Shown here: positions 1-8,094 of the stretch, piece after piece | Layout: every line of letters begins with the position of its first letter | How positions within the stretch are numbered: position 1 is the stretch's first letter | NCBI GenBank assembly: GCA_946480845.1 | Contig: CAMLLJ010000010.1 | Coordinates: 1-27,647 of the forward strand | Origin: an uncultured Gemmatimonadota bacterium | Lineage (GTDB): Bacteria; Gemmatimonadota; Gemmatimonadetes; Gemmatimonadales; GWC2-71-9 | DNA: 27,647 nt | Direction: 5' to 3' | Program-made: the position numbers and the translations under genes | The notes under the pieces: generated by a model | Seen by the model: the letters and a program-made list of their open reading frames with translations, nothing else | Told to the model about the DNA's origin: nothing | The model's database searches: none

Positions 1-2780
1 CGCAGCTGGTTGGTGTATTCCACCAGAAGAATTCCGTTCTTGGTCACCAGCCCGATGAGCAGGATCATGCCGATCTGGCTGTACAGGTTGATCGTCGAGC
101 CGGTGAGCGAGAGCATGAAGAGCGCACCGGTGACGGCGAGCGGCACCGCGAGGAGCACTGTGAACGGGTGCACCAGCGACTCGAACTGCGACGCGAGCAC
201 CATGAACACCACCAGCAGCGCCAGGCCGAAGGCGAAGTAGAGCGCCGAGCCGCTCTCCTCGAGCTCGCGGGACTCGCCGGCGAGCGCGGTGGTGCTCCCC
301 GCCGGCAGGATGTCGGCGGCGAGCGTGTTGAGCGAGTCGAGCGCGGAGCCGAGGGTGAAGCCCGGCGCCAGGTTGGCGCTCAGCGTGAAGGAGCGCACCC
401 GGTTGAAGTGCAGCAGCGCCTGCGGGCCGACCTCCTCGGCCACCCGGGTGAGCGCCGACATCTGGATGAGCTGGCCGTCGTTGCCGCGCACGTAGAGGGC
501 GCTCATGTCGGACGGCGTGGCGCGGTCGGCGGGGCGGAGCTGCACCATCACGTCGTACAGCTTGTTGTTCTGGGTGTAGGTGCTGACCCGCCGCCCGCCC
601 AGCAGGGTCTGGAAGGTGGACGCCACGTCGCGCACCGGCACGCCGAGGTCCTCGGCGCGGTCGCGGTCGAAGCGCACGGCCAGCTCCGGCTTGTTGATGC
701 GCAGGTCGGTGTCGATGTTGATCAGTCCCGGAATCATCCGGGCGCGGGTGACCATCGTGTCGAGCGCCTGCCTGAGCGAATCGAAGTTGCTGTTCTGCAC
801 CACGAACTGCACCGGGCTGCCGAAGCCGCCGAAGGCCGGCGGGTTGTTGGCGAAGGCCATCACGCCCGGCACGCCGAAGAACTGCCCCTGCACCTCGCCG
901 ATCACCTCCTGCACGGTGCGGTCCCGCTCCTCGAGCTCCTTGAGCCGGACGAAGATGATGCCCTGGCTCACCCGCCCGCCGAACCCGATGATGCTGAAGT
1001 AGCCGTCCACGTCCTCGGTGCGGGCGAGGATCGCCTCGATCTGCTTCTGGTATTCGTCGGTGTAGCCGACCGTGGCCCCTTCCGGCGCGATGATGAACGC
1101 GACGAAGAAGCCGCGGTCCTCCGGCGGGATGAACTCGCGGTCCAGCGCGCGGAAGGTGACGGCGGCGAGCACCAGCAGGACGAGCGCGCCGGCGATGACG
1201 ACCATCGGCCGGGTGACCGCCGAGCGCAGCAGCCGGGCGTACCCGGACGACACGTTGTCGAACCCGCGCTCGAGCGCCTTGTAGGCCGCACCGTGGCTCT
1301 TGGGCACCCGCAGGATCCGGGCGCAGAGCATCGGCGTCAGGGTGAGGGCCACGAAGCCCGAGATGACCACCGAGCCGGCCACCGCGATGCCGAACTCGTT
1401 GAAGAGCCGGCCGGTGTTGCCCTGGAGGAACGCCAGCGGCGTGAACACCGCCACCAGCGCGATGGTGGTCGCGATGACCGCGAAGGCGATCTCGCGGGTG
1501 CCGTTGGTGGCCGCCGTGACCGGGTCCTCCCCCAGCTCCTCCTGGTGCCGGTAGGCGTTCTCCAGCACGATGATGGCGTCGTCCACCACGATGCCGATGG
1601 CCAGCGTGAGCGCGAGCAGCGTCACGTTGTTGATGGAGAACCCGAGGAAGTACATCACCGCGAAGGTCGCGATGATGGACGTGGGAATCGCCAGGCCCGG
1701 GATGATCGTGGCCCGCAGGTTCCTGAGGAACAGGAAGATGATCACGATGACCAGGCCGGCCGCGATGAGCAGCGTCTCCTGCGCCTCGGTGATCGAGCGG
1801 CGGACGAAGTCGGAGCCGTCGAAGGCCACCTCCAGCGTCACGCCCGCCGGCAGCGCCGCCTGGATGCGCGGCAGCTCGGCGTGGATCGCGTCCGCCACCT
1901 CGATGAGGTTGGACTTGGACTGGCGGATGACCCCGACGGCCACCGCGGCGGTGCCGTTGTAGCGCAGCACGCTGCGCTCGTCCTCCGGGCCCAGCTCCAC
2001 GGTGCCCAGGTCCGCCAGCTTGACCAGCTGGCCGCCGGTATTGGAGACCGTGAGGTTGCGGAACTCCTCCGGCGTCTTGAGCTCGCCCAGCGAGCGCACC
2101 GAGAACTCCCGCCGCTCGCTCTCGATGCGGCCGGCCGGCACTTCCACGTTGCGGGAGCGGATCGCCGCCTCGACGTCCTGCACCGTGATGCCGCGCGCCA
2201 CCAGCTCGGCGGGGTCGAGCCACACCCGCATGGAGTAGCGCCGCTCGCCGTAGATGGCGGCCTGGCCCACGCCCGGCAGGCTCTGGAGGCGCGGCTTCAC
2301 GATGCGCTCGCCGATGTCCGAGAGCTGCAGCAGCGACATGCTGGGCGACTTGAGCGCCATGAAGATGAACGGCTGGGCGTCGGCCTCCTGCTTGGCGATC
2401 ACCGGCTCCTCGATGTCCTGGGGCAGCCGGCCGCGCACGCGCGAGACCCGGTCGCGCACGTCCTGCGCGGCGTCGTCCACGTCGCGCTCGAGGTTGAACT
2501 CGATGGTGATGTTGCTGAACTGCTCGGCGCTGGAGCTGGTGAGGGTGCGGATCCCCGGCACCGTGCTCAGCTCCTCCTCCAGGATGTCGGTGATCGCCGA
2601 TTCGACGACCTGCGGGTTTGCGCCCGGGAGCAGCGTCTGCACCGAGATGATCGGCGGGTCCACGTCCGGGAACTCGCGGACGGAGAGCTGCCGGTAGCCG
2701 ATCACGCCGAACAGGATGAGCGCGGCGCTCATCATGCTGGCGAGGACCGGCCGCTGGATGGAAAGGTCGGAGAGCTTCAT
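1..2780 (-). CDS. RND efflux permease, HAE1/AcrB type (3' end outside window)
   Basis: Inner-membrane proton-driven pump subunit that works with a periplasmic adaptor and an outer-membrane channel to export drugs or other hydrophobic compounds. About 926 residues are visible of the usual roughly 1,040, and the C-terminus runs off the left edge. An N-terminal membrane helix (about residues 10-30) is followed by porter-domain sequence, a membrane block containing GIVVDDAIIV with the paired proton-relay aspartates (D400, D401), a second porter domain, and the start of the second membrane block, which reads GLIMLIGLVTKNGILLVEY. The start is ATG at 2780 (MKLSDLSIQRPVLASMM), typical of the family; only a weak GGG lies upstream. 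No adaptor gene lies directly upstream, where a divergent unrelated gene begins instead, so any adaptor or OMF gene must lie past the left edge. Substrate is unknown. The family call is firm. Confidence 0.96.
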   Translation of the reverse strand, partial: MKLSDLSIQRPVLASMMSAALILFGVIGYRQLSVREFPDVDPPIISVQTLLPGANPQVVESAITDILEEELSTVPGIRTLTSSSAEQFSNITIEFNLERDVDDAAQDVRDRVSRVRGRLPQDIEEPVIAKQEADAQPFIFMALKSPSMSLLQLSDIGERIVKPRLQSLPGVGQAAIYGERRYSMRVWLDPAELVARGITVQDVEAAIRSRNVEVPAGRIESERREFSVRSLGELKTPEEFRNLTVSNTGGQLVKLADLGTVELGPEDERSVLRYNGTAAVAVGVIRQSKSNLIEVADAIHAELPRIQAALPAGVTLEVAFDGSDFVRRSITEAQETLLIAAGLVIVIIFLFLRNLRATIIPGLAIPTSIIATFAVMYFLGFSINNVTLLALTLAIGIVVDDAIIVLENAYRHQEELGEDPVTAATNGTREIAFAVIATTIALVAVFTPLAFLQGNTGRLFNEFGIAVAGSVVISGFVALTLTPMLCARILRVPKSHGAAYKALERGFDNVSSGYARLLRSAVTRPMVVIAGALVLLVLAAVTFRALDREFIPPEDRGFFVAFIIAPEGATVGYTDEYQKQIEAILARTEDVDGYFSIIGFGGRVSQGIIFVRLKELEERDRTVQEVIGEVQGQFFGVPGVMAFANNPPAFGGFGSPVQFVVQNSNFDSLRQALDTMVTRARMIPGLINIDTDLRINKPELAVRFDRDRAEDLGVPVRDVASTFQTLLGGRRVSTYTQNNKLYDVMVQLRPADRATPSDMSALYVRGNDGQLIQMSALTRVAEEVGPQALLHFNRVRSFTLSANLAPGFTLGSALDSLNTLAADILPAGSTTALAGESRELEESGSALYFAFGLALLVVFMVLASQFESLVHPFTVLLAVPLAVTGALFMLSLTGSTINLYSQIGMILLIGLVTKNGILLVEYTNQL

Positions 2781-2914
2781 CGGGACCCGTAGCAGGAGAA
2801 TGCGGACAACGTGCGGCCGCTGGCGGTCATACGACCCGTCGCGGAACCCGGTTTCAGCCGGAAACGGTCCCGGGACCGGCGGGCAGGGCTGGTCCCCGCC
2901 GGCAGCCGGGCAGG

Positions 2915-2920
2915 TAGATT
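2915..2920 (+). promoter_or_regulatory. Candidate -10 element (TAGATT) for a leaderless transcript
   Basis: TAGATT ends exactly six bases before the ATG at 2927. A -10 box at this spacing would put transcription initiation at the A of the start codon. A short AGGA also lies in the same interval, so a leadered alternative cannot be excluded. No good -35 box is visible. The same spacing recurs before the genes starting at 5700 and 18684. Confidence 0.4.
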
Positions 2921-2926
2921 AGGACG

Positions 2927-3304
2927 ATGGCCCTCAAACTTTCGGCACGCCAGCAGGCGCAGCTCGCCTACCTGCAGACGCTCCCGCCCAAGTTCTCGCG
3001 CATCAAGCACACGGTGGAGCTGATGGCGTCGCTCAAGGCGGACGAGGCGACGGTGCGCGGGCTGGGCCGGCAGCTCGACGAGATCCGGGCCAACGCGCAG
3101 GCGCTGAGCCTCGGCGGCCTGGCCGAGACCTGCGGCCTGATGAGCACGATCAGCCGCCGGGGCGGCGGCCTCCAGATGAAGGTCCGGGGGCTCAGGGAGC
3201 TGATGGGGAGCCTGCAGGTGAACTACGACGGCGCGCTCCGCGCCGCGAGCCAGCCCGAAGGTGCCGAACATGGCGGGCCGGCGGATGGGGCTACGCCCGG
3301 CTGA
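2927..3304 (+). CDS. Small helical protein resembling an HPt domain without the phospho-histidine
   Basis: A 125-residue soluble protein with no signal peptide or membrane segment. Residues 14-105 look all-helical. The stretch around residues 46-67 can be laid without gaps over the HPt signature (typically L..LAHSLKGSA..LG...LAE). The phospho-accepting histidine falls on D51, the usual Lys on R54 and the Gly on A55. The tail from about residue 108 is polar and probably disordered. If the match is right, this is a non-phosphorylatable HPt-like adaptor or inhibitor of a phosphorelay; this is inference from pattern only. It could equally be an unrelated helical bundle. It is divergent from the RND pump gene, and its end overlaps the end of the small membrane protein on the other strand by 14 bases. 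Confidence 0.6.
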   Translation: MALKLSARQQAQLAYLQTLPPKFSRIKHTVELMASLKADEATVRGLGRQLDEIRANAQALSLGGLAETCGLMSTISRRGGGLQMKVRGLRELMGSLQVNYDGALRAASQPEGAEHGGPADGATPG

Positions 3305-3467
3305 CACTCCGCTCGCGCCGGTTGACGATCCGGTCGATGAGCGGACCGGACATGAGCGCCACCATGCCGTTCACGAGGCCCCCGATCACCAGGGTCACGA
3401 ACGTCAGGGCGAAGATGATGGCCGACGCCCCGATGATGGCGAAAAGGAGTCCAAACCAGTAGAGCAT
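3291..3467 (-). CDS. 58-residue membrane protein
   Basis: Short reading frame starting MLYWFGLLFAIIGASAII and ending RRERSVSRA. One long or two tightly packed hydrophobic helices cover about residues 4-40, followed by a positively charged cytoplasmic-type tail (IDRIVNRRERSVSR). GGGAG sits about seven bases before the ATG at 3467, a good ribosome binding site. The high hydrophobicity, basic tail and ribosome binding site argue for a real gene. The layout resembles small DUF1328-type or phage-shock-like membrane proteins, but I do not recognise a family. Its last 14 bases overlap the convergent gene that ends at 3304. Function unknown. Confidence 0.65.
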   Translation of the reverse strand: MLYWFGLLFAIIGASAIIFALTFVTLVIGGLVNGMVALMSGPLIDRIVNRRERSVSRA

Positions 3468-3564
3468 TGTCGTCTCCCACGGTTGGAGGCGCCGAAGCTG
3501 CCGGCCAGAGCGGCCATTAGCTTATCCTGTCCGAGTTCGACCTTCAACCCCTGGAGTGTATCAG

Positions 3565-4230
3565 ATGCGTACCCTCGCTCTCCTGGCCGCCGCTGCCCTG
3601 GCGGCCGCCCCGCTGGCCGCCCAGACGGCTGCCGCGTCCGATCCCGACAAGGCCGTCGCCGGCGGCGGGACGCTCCCGGCCGGCTGGAGCTGGCGGACCG
3701 ATCGTGACGCGGCCACGACCAACGTCAAGTTCGCCCCCATGGGCAAGGGCTACCACGTCACCGTGGGCCCGGCCCTCATCCTCTGGCGCGACGCCGACCA
3801 GGTGGACGGCCGCTTCCATACCCTCGCCACCTTCACCCAGACGAAGCCGGCCGCGCACGCCGAGGGCTACGGCTTCATCGTCGGCGGCAAGGACCTGAAG
3901 GGCGCCGGCCAGCACTACGTCTATTTCCTGGTCCGGCAGGACGGGAAGTACCTGATCAAGCAGCGGGACGGCGCCGAGACGAAGAACATCACCGAGGGGT
4001 GGGTGGATCACGCGGCGATCCAGAAGCCCGGCGCTGACGGGAAGTCGGTGAACAAGCTGGAGGTGGACGGCAAGGCGAGCGGCGACAAGGTGACCTTCTC
4101 GGTCAACGGCCAGGTGGTCCATTCCATGGATCCCGCGGCATTCGACCCGAGCGGCATCGTCGGCTTCCGGGTCAACCACAACCTCGACCTGCACATCGAC
4201 GGGTTCGACATCCACCGCATCGAGTCGTAG
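3565..4230 (+). CDS. Secreted DUF1080-like (concanavalin-fold) protein
   Basis: A 221-residue exported protein. The signal peptide is MRTLALLAAAALAAAPLAAQ with likely cleavage after AAQ. The mature part is a single beta-sandwich domain with features of the DUF1080/LamG-like concanavalin group: GWSWRTD near the start, GYGFIVGG, YVYFLVRQDGKYLIKQR, NKLEVDGKA..., VTFSVNGQVV, and a closing GIVGFRVNHNLDLHIDGFDI. Families of this fold bind or act on carbohydrates, but no catalytic residues can be assigned here. The start is ATG 3565 because GGAG lies eight bases upstream and the signal peptide follows at once; an in-frame GTG lies three codons earlier. A TAGCTTATCCT stretch at 3518-3528 is a possible -10. 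It is convergent with the HEAT-repeat gene, three bases apart. Confidence 0.8.
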   Translation: MRTLALLAAAALAAAPLAAQTAAASDPDKAVAGGGTLPAGWSWRTDRDAATTNVKFAPMGKGYHVTVGPALILWRDADQVDGRFHTLATFTQTKPAAHAEGYGFIVGGKDLKGAGQHYVYFLVRQDGKYLIKQRDGAETKNITEGWVDHAAIQKPGADGKSVNKLEVDGKASGDKVTFSVNGQVVHSMDPAAFDPSGIVGFRVNHNLDLHIDGFDIHRIES

Positions 4231-4233
4231 CCG

Positions 4234-5583
4234 CTAGCCGCCCCGCCCGCTGGTCCGCCGGACGCTGAGGGCGCGGTCGGCGGCCTCGCGGACGGGACGG
4301 TCGGCGTCGCGGGCCAGCCGGTCGAGGCACCGGCGCGACGCCGGGGTGTTGGCCGCCGCGAGGCCCGCGGCGGCATCCAGCCTTACCTCGAGCGGATAGC
4401 CGTCCCGCCGGAGCAGGCCCCGGCGGGAGAGCCCCACCTGCACCAGCTCCTCCAGCGCGGCCGGCGTGCTCAGGCGCGCCGCCGCGCTCGCCATCGCCCG
4501 GCGGCTCCCCCCTTCCTTCTCGGTCCGGAACGCCGCCATCAGCGCGGGCGCGAGCGCGGTACGCCCGCCGATGCCGATGGCCGAGGCGACGTCGCTCCGG
4601 GTCACCGCCGACGGATGCGCCAGCCCCTCGGTCAGCGCCGCACGCGCCACCGGATCGTCGTGCCGCGCCAGCGCGCGGGCCGCCTCGCGGCGCACGCCGG
4701 CATCGGCATGGCGGAGCGCCTCGGCGAGGGCCGGGATCCCGCGCGGGTCGCCGAGCCGGCCGAGCAGCATCGCCCCGTGGCGCACCTGGTGCGGGGCGGA
4801 GCGCGCGAGCAGCGGCGCGATGAGCGGATAGGCGTCCGGCGTCCGGCCGAGCGCGTCGTGCAGGAACTTCCGTGCGGCGAGCGACTCGCTGGCCGCGACG
4901 CCGTCCACCATCACCTCGTGTCCCTCCGGCCCGATCCGCGCCAGCAGCTCGGCGGCGCGGGCCTGGTCCTCGGGGTGGCGGAGCGCATGATCGAGGATCG
5001 CCTCGAGCGCCGGGCGGGGCAGCACGCGGCGGCCGGCCAGCATCCGCGTCCGCCGCTCCACCGGCGAGGCATCGGCATAGGCGATGAGCGCCTGCCCGTA
5101 CTCCACCGCCTCGCCCCAGGACCGCCGCTGGACCGCGTCGCCGATGCGCCGGGTGAGCCGCTCGAGCTCGGCGTCCAGGTCGTCCGGCTCGCGGCCGATC
5201 CCCATCATGCCGTGCGCGGGCGTGAGCGAGCGGAGCACCGGCGCGGGCTCGAAGATGGGCAGCGGGATGAGCGAGGCGCGGACCGAGCGGGTGTGCGGGA
5301 TCGGCTCCTCGTCGCTGGCCAGTGCCCGGGCCACGTCGGCGAGGTCCTCGAGCGAGGCGCCGGCATCCACCTCGATCCAGTCCACGGCGCGGGCGAGCAT
5401 CCGGCCCTGCAGCGTGTCCCCGGCGGGGATGGCGGAGCCCTCGACGCCCGATTCCACGCGCTCCCCCAGGTCCGCGACCATTTCCGCGGCCAGCGCCGCC
5501 GCCGCGCCGTGCGCGCGCAGGTCGCCGGGTCCTTCGCGAAGGAGGAGCACGAGCCGCTCGAAAGCGTCAGTGAAGACGGTCAC
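4234..5583 (-). CDS. HEAT-repeat protein
   Basis: A 449-residue soluble protein starting at GTG 5583 (MTVFTDAFERLVLLL), with AGGA five bases upstream. The N-terminal 190 residues are helical and unrecognised. Roughly residues 190-445 are HEAT-type repeats, seen in phrases such as HALRHPEDQARAAELLARIG, HGAMLLGRLGDPRGIPALAEAL, DAGVRREAARALARHDDPVA and DADRPVREAADRALSVR. HEAT arrays are protein-protein scaffolds. No enzymatic motif or signal peptide is present, so it is probably cytoplasmic. It is divergent from the histidine kinase gene (116 bases between starts), but nothing in the sequence ties it to that system. Partner unknown. Confidence 0.82.
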   Translation of the reverse strand: MTVFTDAFERLVLLLREGPGDLRAHGAAAALAAEMVADLGERVESGVEGSAIPAGDTLQGRMLARAVDWIEVDAGASLEDLADVARALASDEEPIPHTRSVRASLIPLPIFEPAPVLRSLTPAHGMMGIGREPDDLDAELERLTRRIGDAVQRRSWGEAVEYGQALIAYADASPVERRTRMLAGRRVLPRPALEAILDHALRHPEDQARAAELLARIGPEGHEVMVDGVAASESLAARKFLHDALGRTPDAYPLIAPLLARSAPHQVRHGAMLLGRLGDPRGIPALAEALRHADAGVRREAARALARHDDPVARAALTEGLAHPSAVTRSDVASAIGIGGRTALAPALMAAFRTEKEGGSRRAMASAAARLSTPAALEELVQVGLSRRGLLRRDGYPLEVRLDAAAGLAAANTPASRRCLDRLARDADRPVREAADRALSVRRTSGRGG

Positions 5584-5687
5584 GACATCCTGTGGCGAGA
5601 GTGGCGGCGATCGTCATGGCGGGCGCCGGGCTGCCCGGCGCGGCTGCAATTTAAGCTCGCGCGCGCGGCGGTGGCGAGGGGCGGCGT

Positions 5688-5693
5688 TAGCTT
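5688..5693 (+). promoter_or_regulatory. Candidate -10 element (TAGCTT) for a leaderless kinase transcript
   Basis: TAGCTT ends six bases before the ATG at 5700, and no Shine-Dalgarno sequence lies in GGCCC between them. The spacing matches the elements before 2927 and 18684. No recognisable -35 box is present in the GC-rich upstream sequence. Confidence 0.45.
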
Positions 5694-5699
5694 TGGCCC

Positions 5700-7454
5700 A
5701 TGCAGGTCAGCGTACCGCTCCCGGTCACCAACGCCCTCGAGCTCGACGCCGCGCTCCTCCAGGCCGTCATCACCGCCGGCCTCGCGGCGCTCTGCGGCGT
5801 CCTCGCGCGCCGTTACCGGAAGCCATGGTTCGCCTGGTGGACGCTCGCCTGGTCGCTGTACGTGGCGCGGGTGGGGGCGATCATCGCCTTCCTGCTCACC
5901 GCCGAGCGCGGTCTCCTGTTCGCGCACCAGGTGCTCACCGGCTGGACGGCGCTGGCGCTGCTCTGGTCGGCGCTGGTGTTCTCGCGCGGCGTCCGCTTCC
6001 GGCCGCTCTACGTCGCCGCGGTGCTCTTCCCGCCCGCCTGGTCGTGGATCGCCATCTACCGGCTCGACCGCTTCCTGCTGGCCGCGCTGCCGATGGTGCT
6101 CTTCCTGAGCTTCGCCACCTTCTGGAGCGGGCTCGCCTTCCTGCAGCACCGGCGCCGCGTGGGCGCCACCGGCGCCGCGATCCTCGCGGCGGCGCTCATG
6201 CTCTGGGCCCTGCACCATCTCGACTATCCCTTCCTCCGCGCCCAGGGCGCCTGGGCGCCGTGGGGCTACTACCTCGACGTGCTCTTCGAGCTGGCCGTGG
6301 GCGCGGGGATCCTGATGCTGGTGCTCGACGACCTGGGACGCGGGCTCGACGCCCTGAGCGCGCTGTCCGGCGACCTGCAGCGGGGCGCCTCCGGCGGCGA
6401 CGTGACCGCGCTCATCCTCGAGCGGCCCCTCACGCTCCCGGGCGTGCGCGGCACCGCGCTCTACCTCAGGGACCACGGGTTCACCGCGGGCGCCGGCGCC
6501 TGCGCGGCGTGGACCGGCGCCGCACCGGAGGGGATCCACGCCGAGGCGATCGCGGGTGCGCTCCGCGCCGGGCGGCCCCGCTCCTCGGGAGACGGCGCGT
6601 CGAGCGCCTTCGCCGCGGCCCTGCCCATCTTCCGCGGCGGCGAGGCCACCGGCGCGCTGCTGCTGGTCGGTGACGCCCGCGATCCCTTCACCGCCCTCGA
6701 CGACCGGTTCCTGCTGGCCCTCGGCCAGCAGGTGGGGGCCGCGCTGGAGAACGCCGACCTGTACCGGCGGCTCGAAGCGCGCCGCCACGACCTCGAGCGG
6801 CTCTCCTCCCGCATGGTGGCGCAGCACGAGTCCGAGCGCCGGCGCCTCTCGCGGGAGCTGCACGACGAGACCGCGCAGGTCTTCAGCGCCGTCAAGATGG
6901 AGCTGGTGACGCTCCGCGACGGGCTCGCCCCGCACGATGCCGGGCGGCTCGACCATGCCCTCGGCCTCGTTGATGCCGGCATCCGGAGCATCAGGAACGT
7001 GGTGAACGACCTCCGGCCCTCGCTGCTCGACGACCTCGGGCTCCTGCCGGCGGTGCGCTCGCTGGTCGCGGACATCGGCTCGCGCAGCGGCATCAGCACG
7101 TCACTCGATGCGCCGCCGGCACTGCCGCCGCTCGCGGAGGACGCCGAGCTGGCCCTCTACCGAGCCGTGCAGGAGGCGCTCACCAACGTCGTGCGCCATG
7201 CGGGCGCCTCGGCGGTGTCGGTCCGGCTGGAGGAGGATGCCGGCGCGCTCATGCTGACGGTGCGCGACGACGGGAACGGCGCCGGCGGCGGCTTCGATCA
7301 CCCCGACCGGCTGGGGCTCCGCGGGATGAAGGAGCGGATCACCGCGCTGGGCGGCGCGGTCGAGGTGGCCGGTGCACCGGGCGCAGGCGTCACGGTGCGG
7401 GTCTCGCTGCCGCTCGGCGTGGCGGCCGGTGCCACGGCGCGGGAGGTCCGTTGA
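5700..7454 (+). CDS. Membrane sensor histidine kinase, NarL/DegS class (HisKA_3), with GAF-like domain
   Basis: A 584-residue kinase. Residues about 15-215 hold six or more hydrophobic segments forming an integral membrane sensor with no large periplasmic loop. Residues about 225-350 look like a GAF domain (ALPIFRGGEATGALLLVGD, then QQVGAALENADLYRRLEAR). A short coiled coil leads to the HisKA_3 motif ESERRRLSRELHDETAQ with phospho-acceptor H388. The ATPase domain has the N box EALTNVVRHA (E492, N496), DDGNG and GLRGMKER. The stop codon overlaps the TTG start of the next gene in TTGA, so kinase and regulator are translationally coupled. The ATG at 5700 lacks a ribosome binding site and may be leaderless. 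The signal is unknown; a membrane-embedded sensor suggests a membrane or lipophilic cue (inference). Confidence 0.95.
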   Translation: MQVSVPLPVTNALELDAALLQAVITAGLAALCGVLARRYRKPWFAWWTLAWSLYVARVGAIIAFLLTAERGLLFAHQVLTGWTALALLWSALVFSRGVRFRPLYVAAVLFPPAWSWIAIYRLDRFLLAALPMVLFLSFATFWSGLAFLQHRRRVGATGAAILAAALMLWALHHLDYPFLRAQGAWAPWGYYLDVLFELAVGAGILMLVLDDLGRGLDALSALSGDLQRGASGGDVTALILERPLTLPGVRGTALYLRDHGFTAGAGACAAWTGAAPEGIHAEAIAGALRAGRPRSSGDGASSAFAAALPIFRGGEATGALLLVGDARDPFTALDDRFLLALGQQVGAALENADLYRRLEARRHDLERLSSRMVAQHESERRRLSRELHDETAQVFSAVKMELVTLRDGLAPHDAGRLDHALGLVDAGIRSIRNVVNDLRPSLLDDLGLLPAVRSLVADIGSRSGISTSLDAPPALPPLAEDAELALYRAVQEALTNVVRHAGASAVSVRLEEDAGALMLTVRDDGNGAGGGFDHPDRLGLRGMKERITALGGAVEVAGAPGAGVTVRVSLPLGVAAGATAREVR

Positions 7455-8071
7455 GCGCGCCCCCGATCCGCGTGCTCGTGGCCGACGACCACGCGGTCGT
7501 ACGCGAAGGCATCCGCGGCGTCCTGGGCGGCGAGCCGGGCTTTCTCGTGGTGGCCGAGGCGGCCACGGCGGCGGACACCATCGCGCTGGCGGCCGCGCAC
7601 CAGCCGGACGTCGTGGTGCTCGACATCACCATGCCGGGCGGCTCCGGGCTCGGCGCGGTCGCGGGAATCGCCCAGGCCGCGCCGGGCGCCGCGGTGCTGA
7701 TGCTCAGCATGCACGACAATCCCGAGTACGTGCGCGAGAGCGAGCGCGCCGGCGCGCAGGGCTACCTGCGCAAGGACTCGGCCGCGGCCGAGCTCCGGCA
7801 GGCGGTGCGGGCGGTGCACCGGGGCGAGCGTTACTTCACGGCACCGGCCGAAGCACTGGAACCGGCCGGCGCGCTCGCGGCACTCACGCCGCGCGAGCGC
7901 GACGTGCTCCGCGGCATCGCGCGCGGCCGCACCAACAAGGAGATCGCGGCGGAGCTGGGGATCGGGTCGCGCACCGTCGAGACCCACCGCGAGAGCCTGA
8001 TGCGGAAGCTGGGGATTCGGACGGTCGCGGGGCTGACGCGGCTGGCGCTGGAGTCAGGGATCGGGGACTAG
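7451..8071 (+). CDS. Response regulator, NarL/FixJ family (REC plus LuxR HTH)
   Basis: A 206-residue DNA-binding response regulator paired with the upstream kinase. The receiver domain covers residues 5-120 with the acidic pair D12/D13, phospho-acceptor D58 in VVVLDITMPGG, and K108 or a nearby lysine in GYLRKDS. The C-terminal LuxR-type helix-turn-helix (about 140-205) reads LTPRERDVLRGIARGRTNKEIA...SRTVETHRESLMRKLG. The start is TTG 7451, chosen because GGGAGGT lies just upstream and the TTGA overlap with the kinase stop is a classic coupling arrangement. Targets are unknown; no second coregulated gene follows on this strand. Confidence 0.96.
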   Translation: MSAPPIRVLVADDHAVVREGIRGVLGGEPGFLVVAEAATAADTIALAAAHQPDVVVLDITMPGGSGLGAVAGIAQAAPGAAVLMLSMHDNPEYVRESERAGAQGYLRKDSAAAELRQAVRAVHRGERYFTAPAEALEPAGALAALTPRERDVLRGIARGRTNKEIAAELGIGSRTVETHRESLMRKLGIRTVAGLTRLALESGIGD

Positions 8072-8094
8072 GGGTCAGGGACCAGGCGCGCAGC

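Noticed and set aside
168..2792. Very long open frame (874 codons) on the plus strand opposite the RND permease
   Set aside because: It is rich in Arg, His, Glu and Ala with no domain. This is the usual antisense shadow of a high-GC gene; the opposite strand encodes a clear RND permease.
2865..2878. CGGTCC-CG-GGACCG palindrome in the divergent gap after the RND start
   Set aside because: Short GC palindromes are frequent here, and it is not positioned on a recognisable promoter.
8053..8081. GTCAGGGA direct repeat at the end of the response regulator gene
   Set aside because: Two short copies in G-rich sequence at a gene end; too little to call a repeat element.
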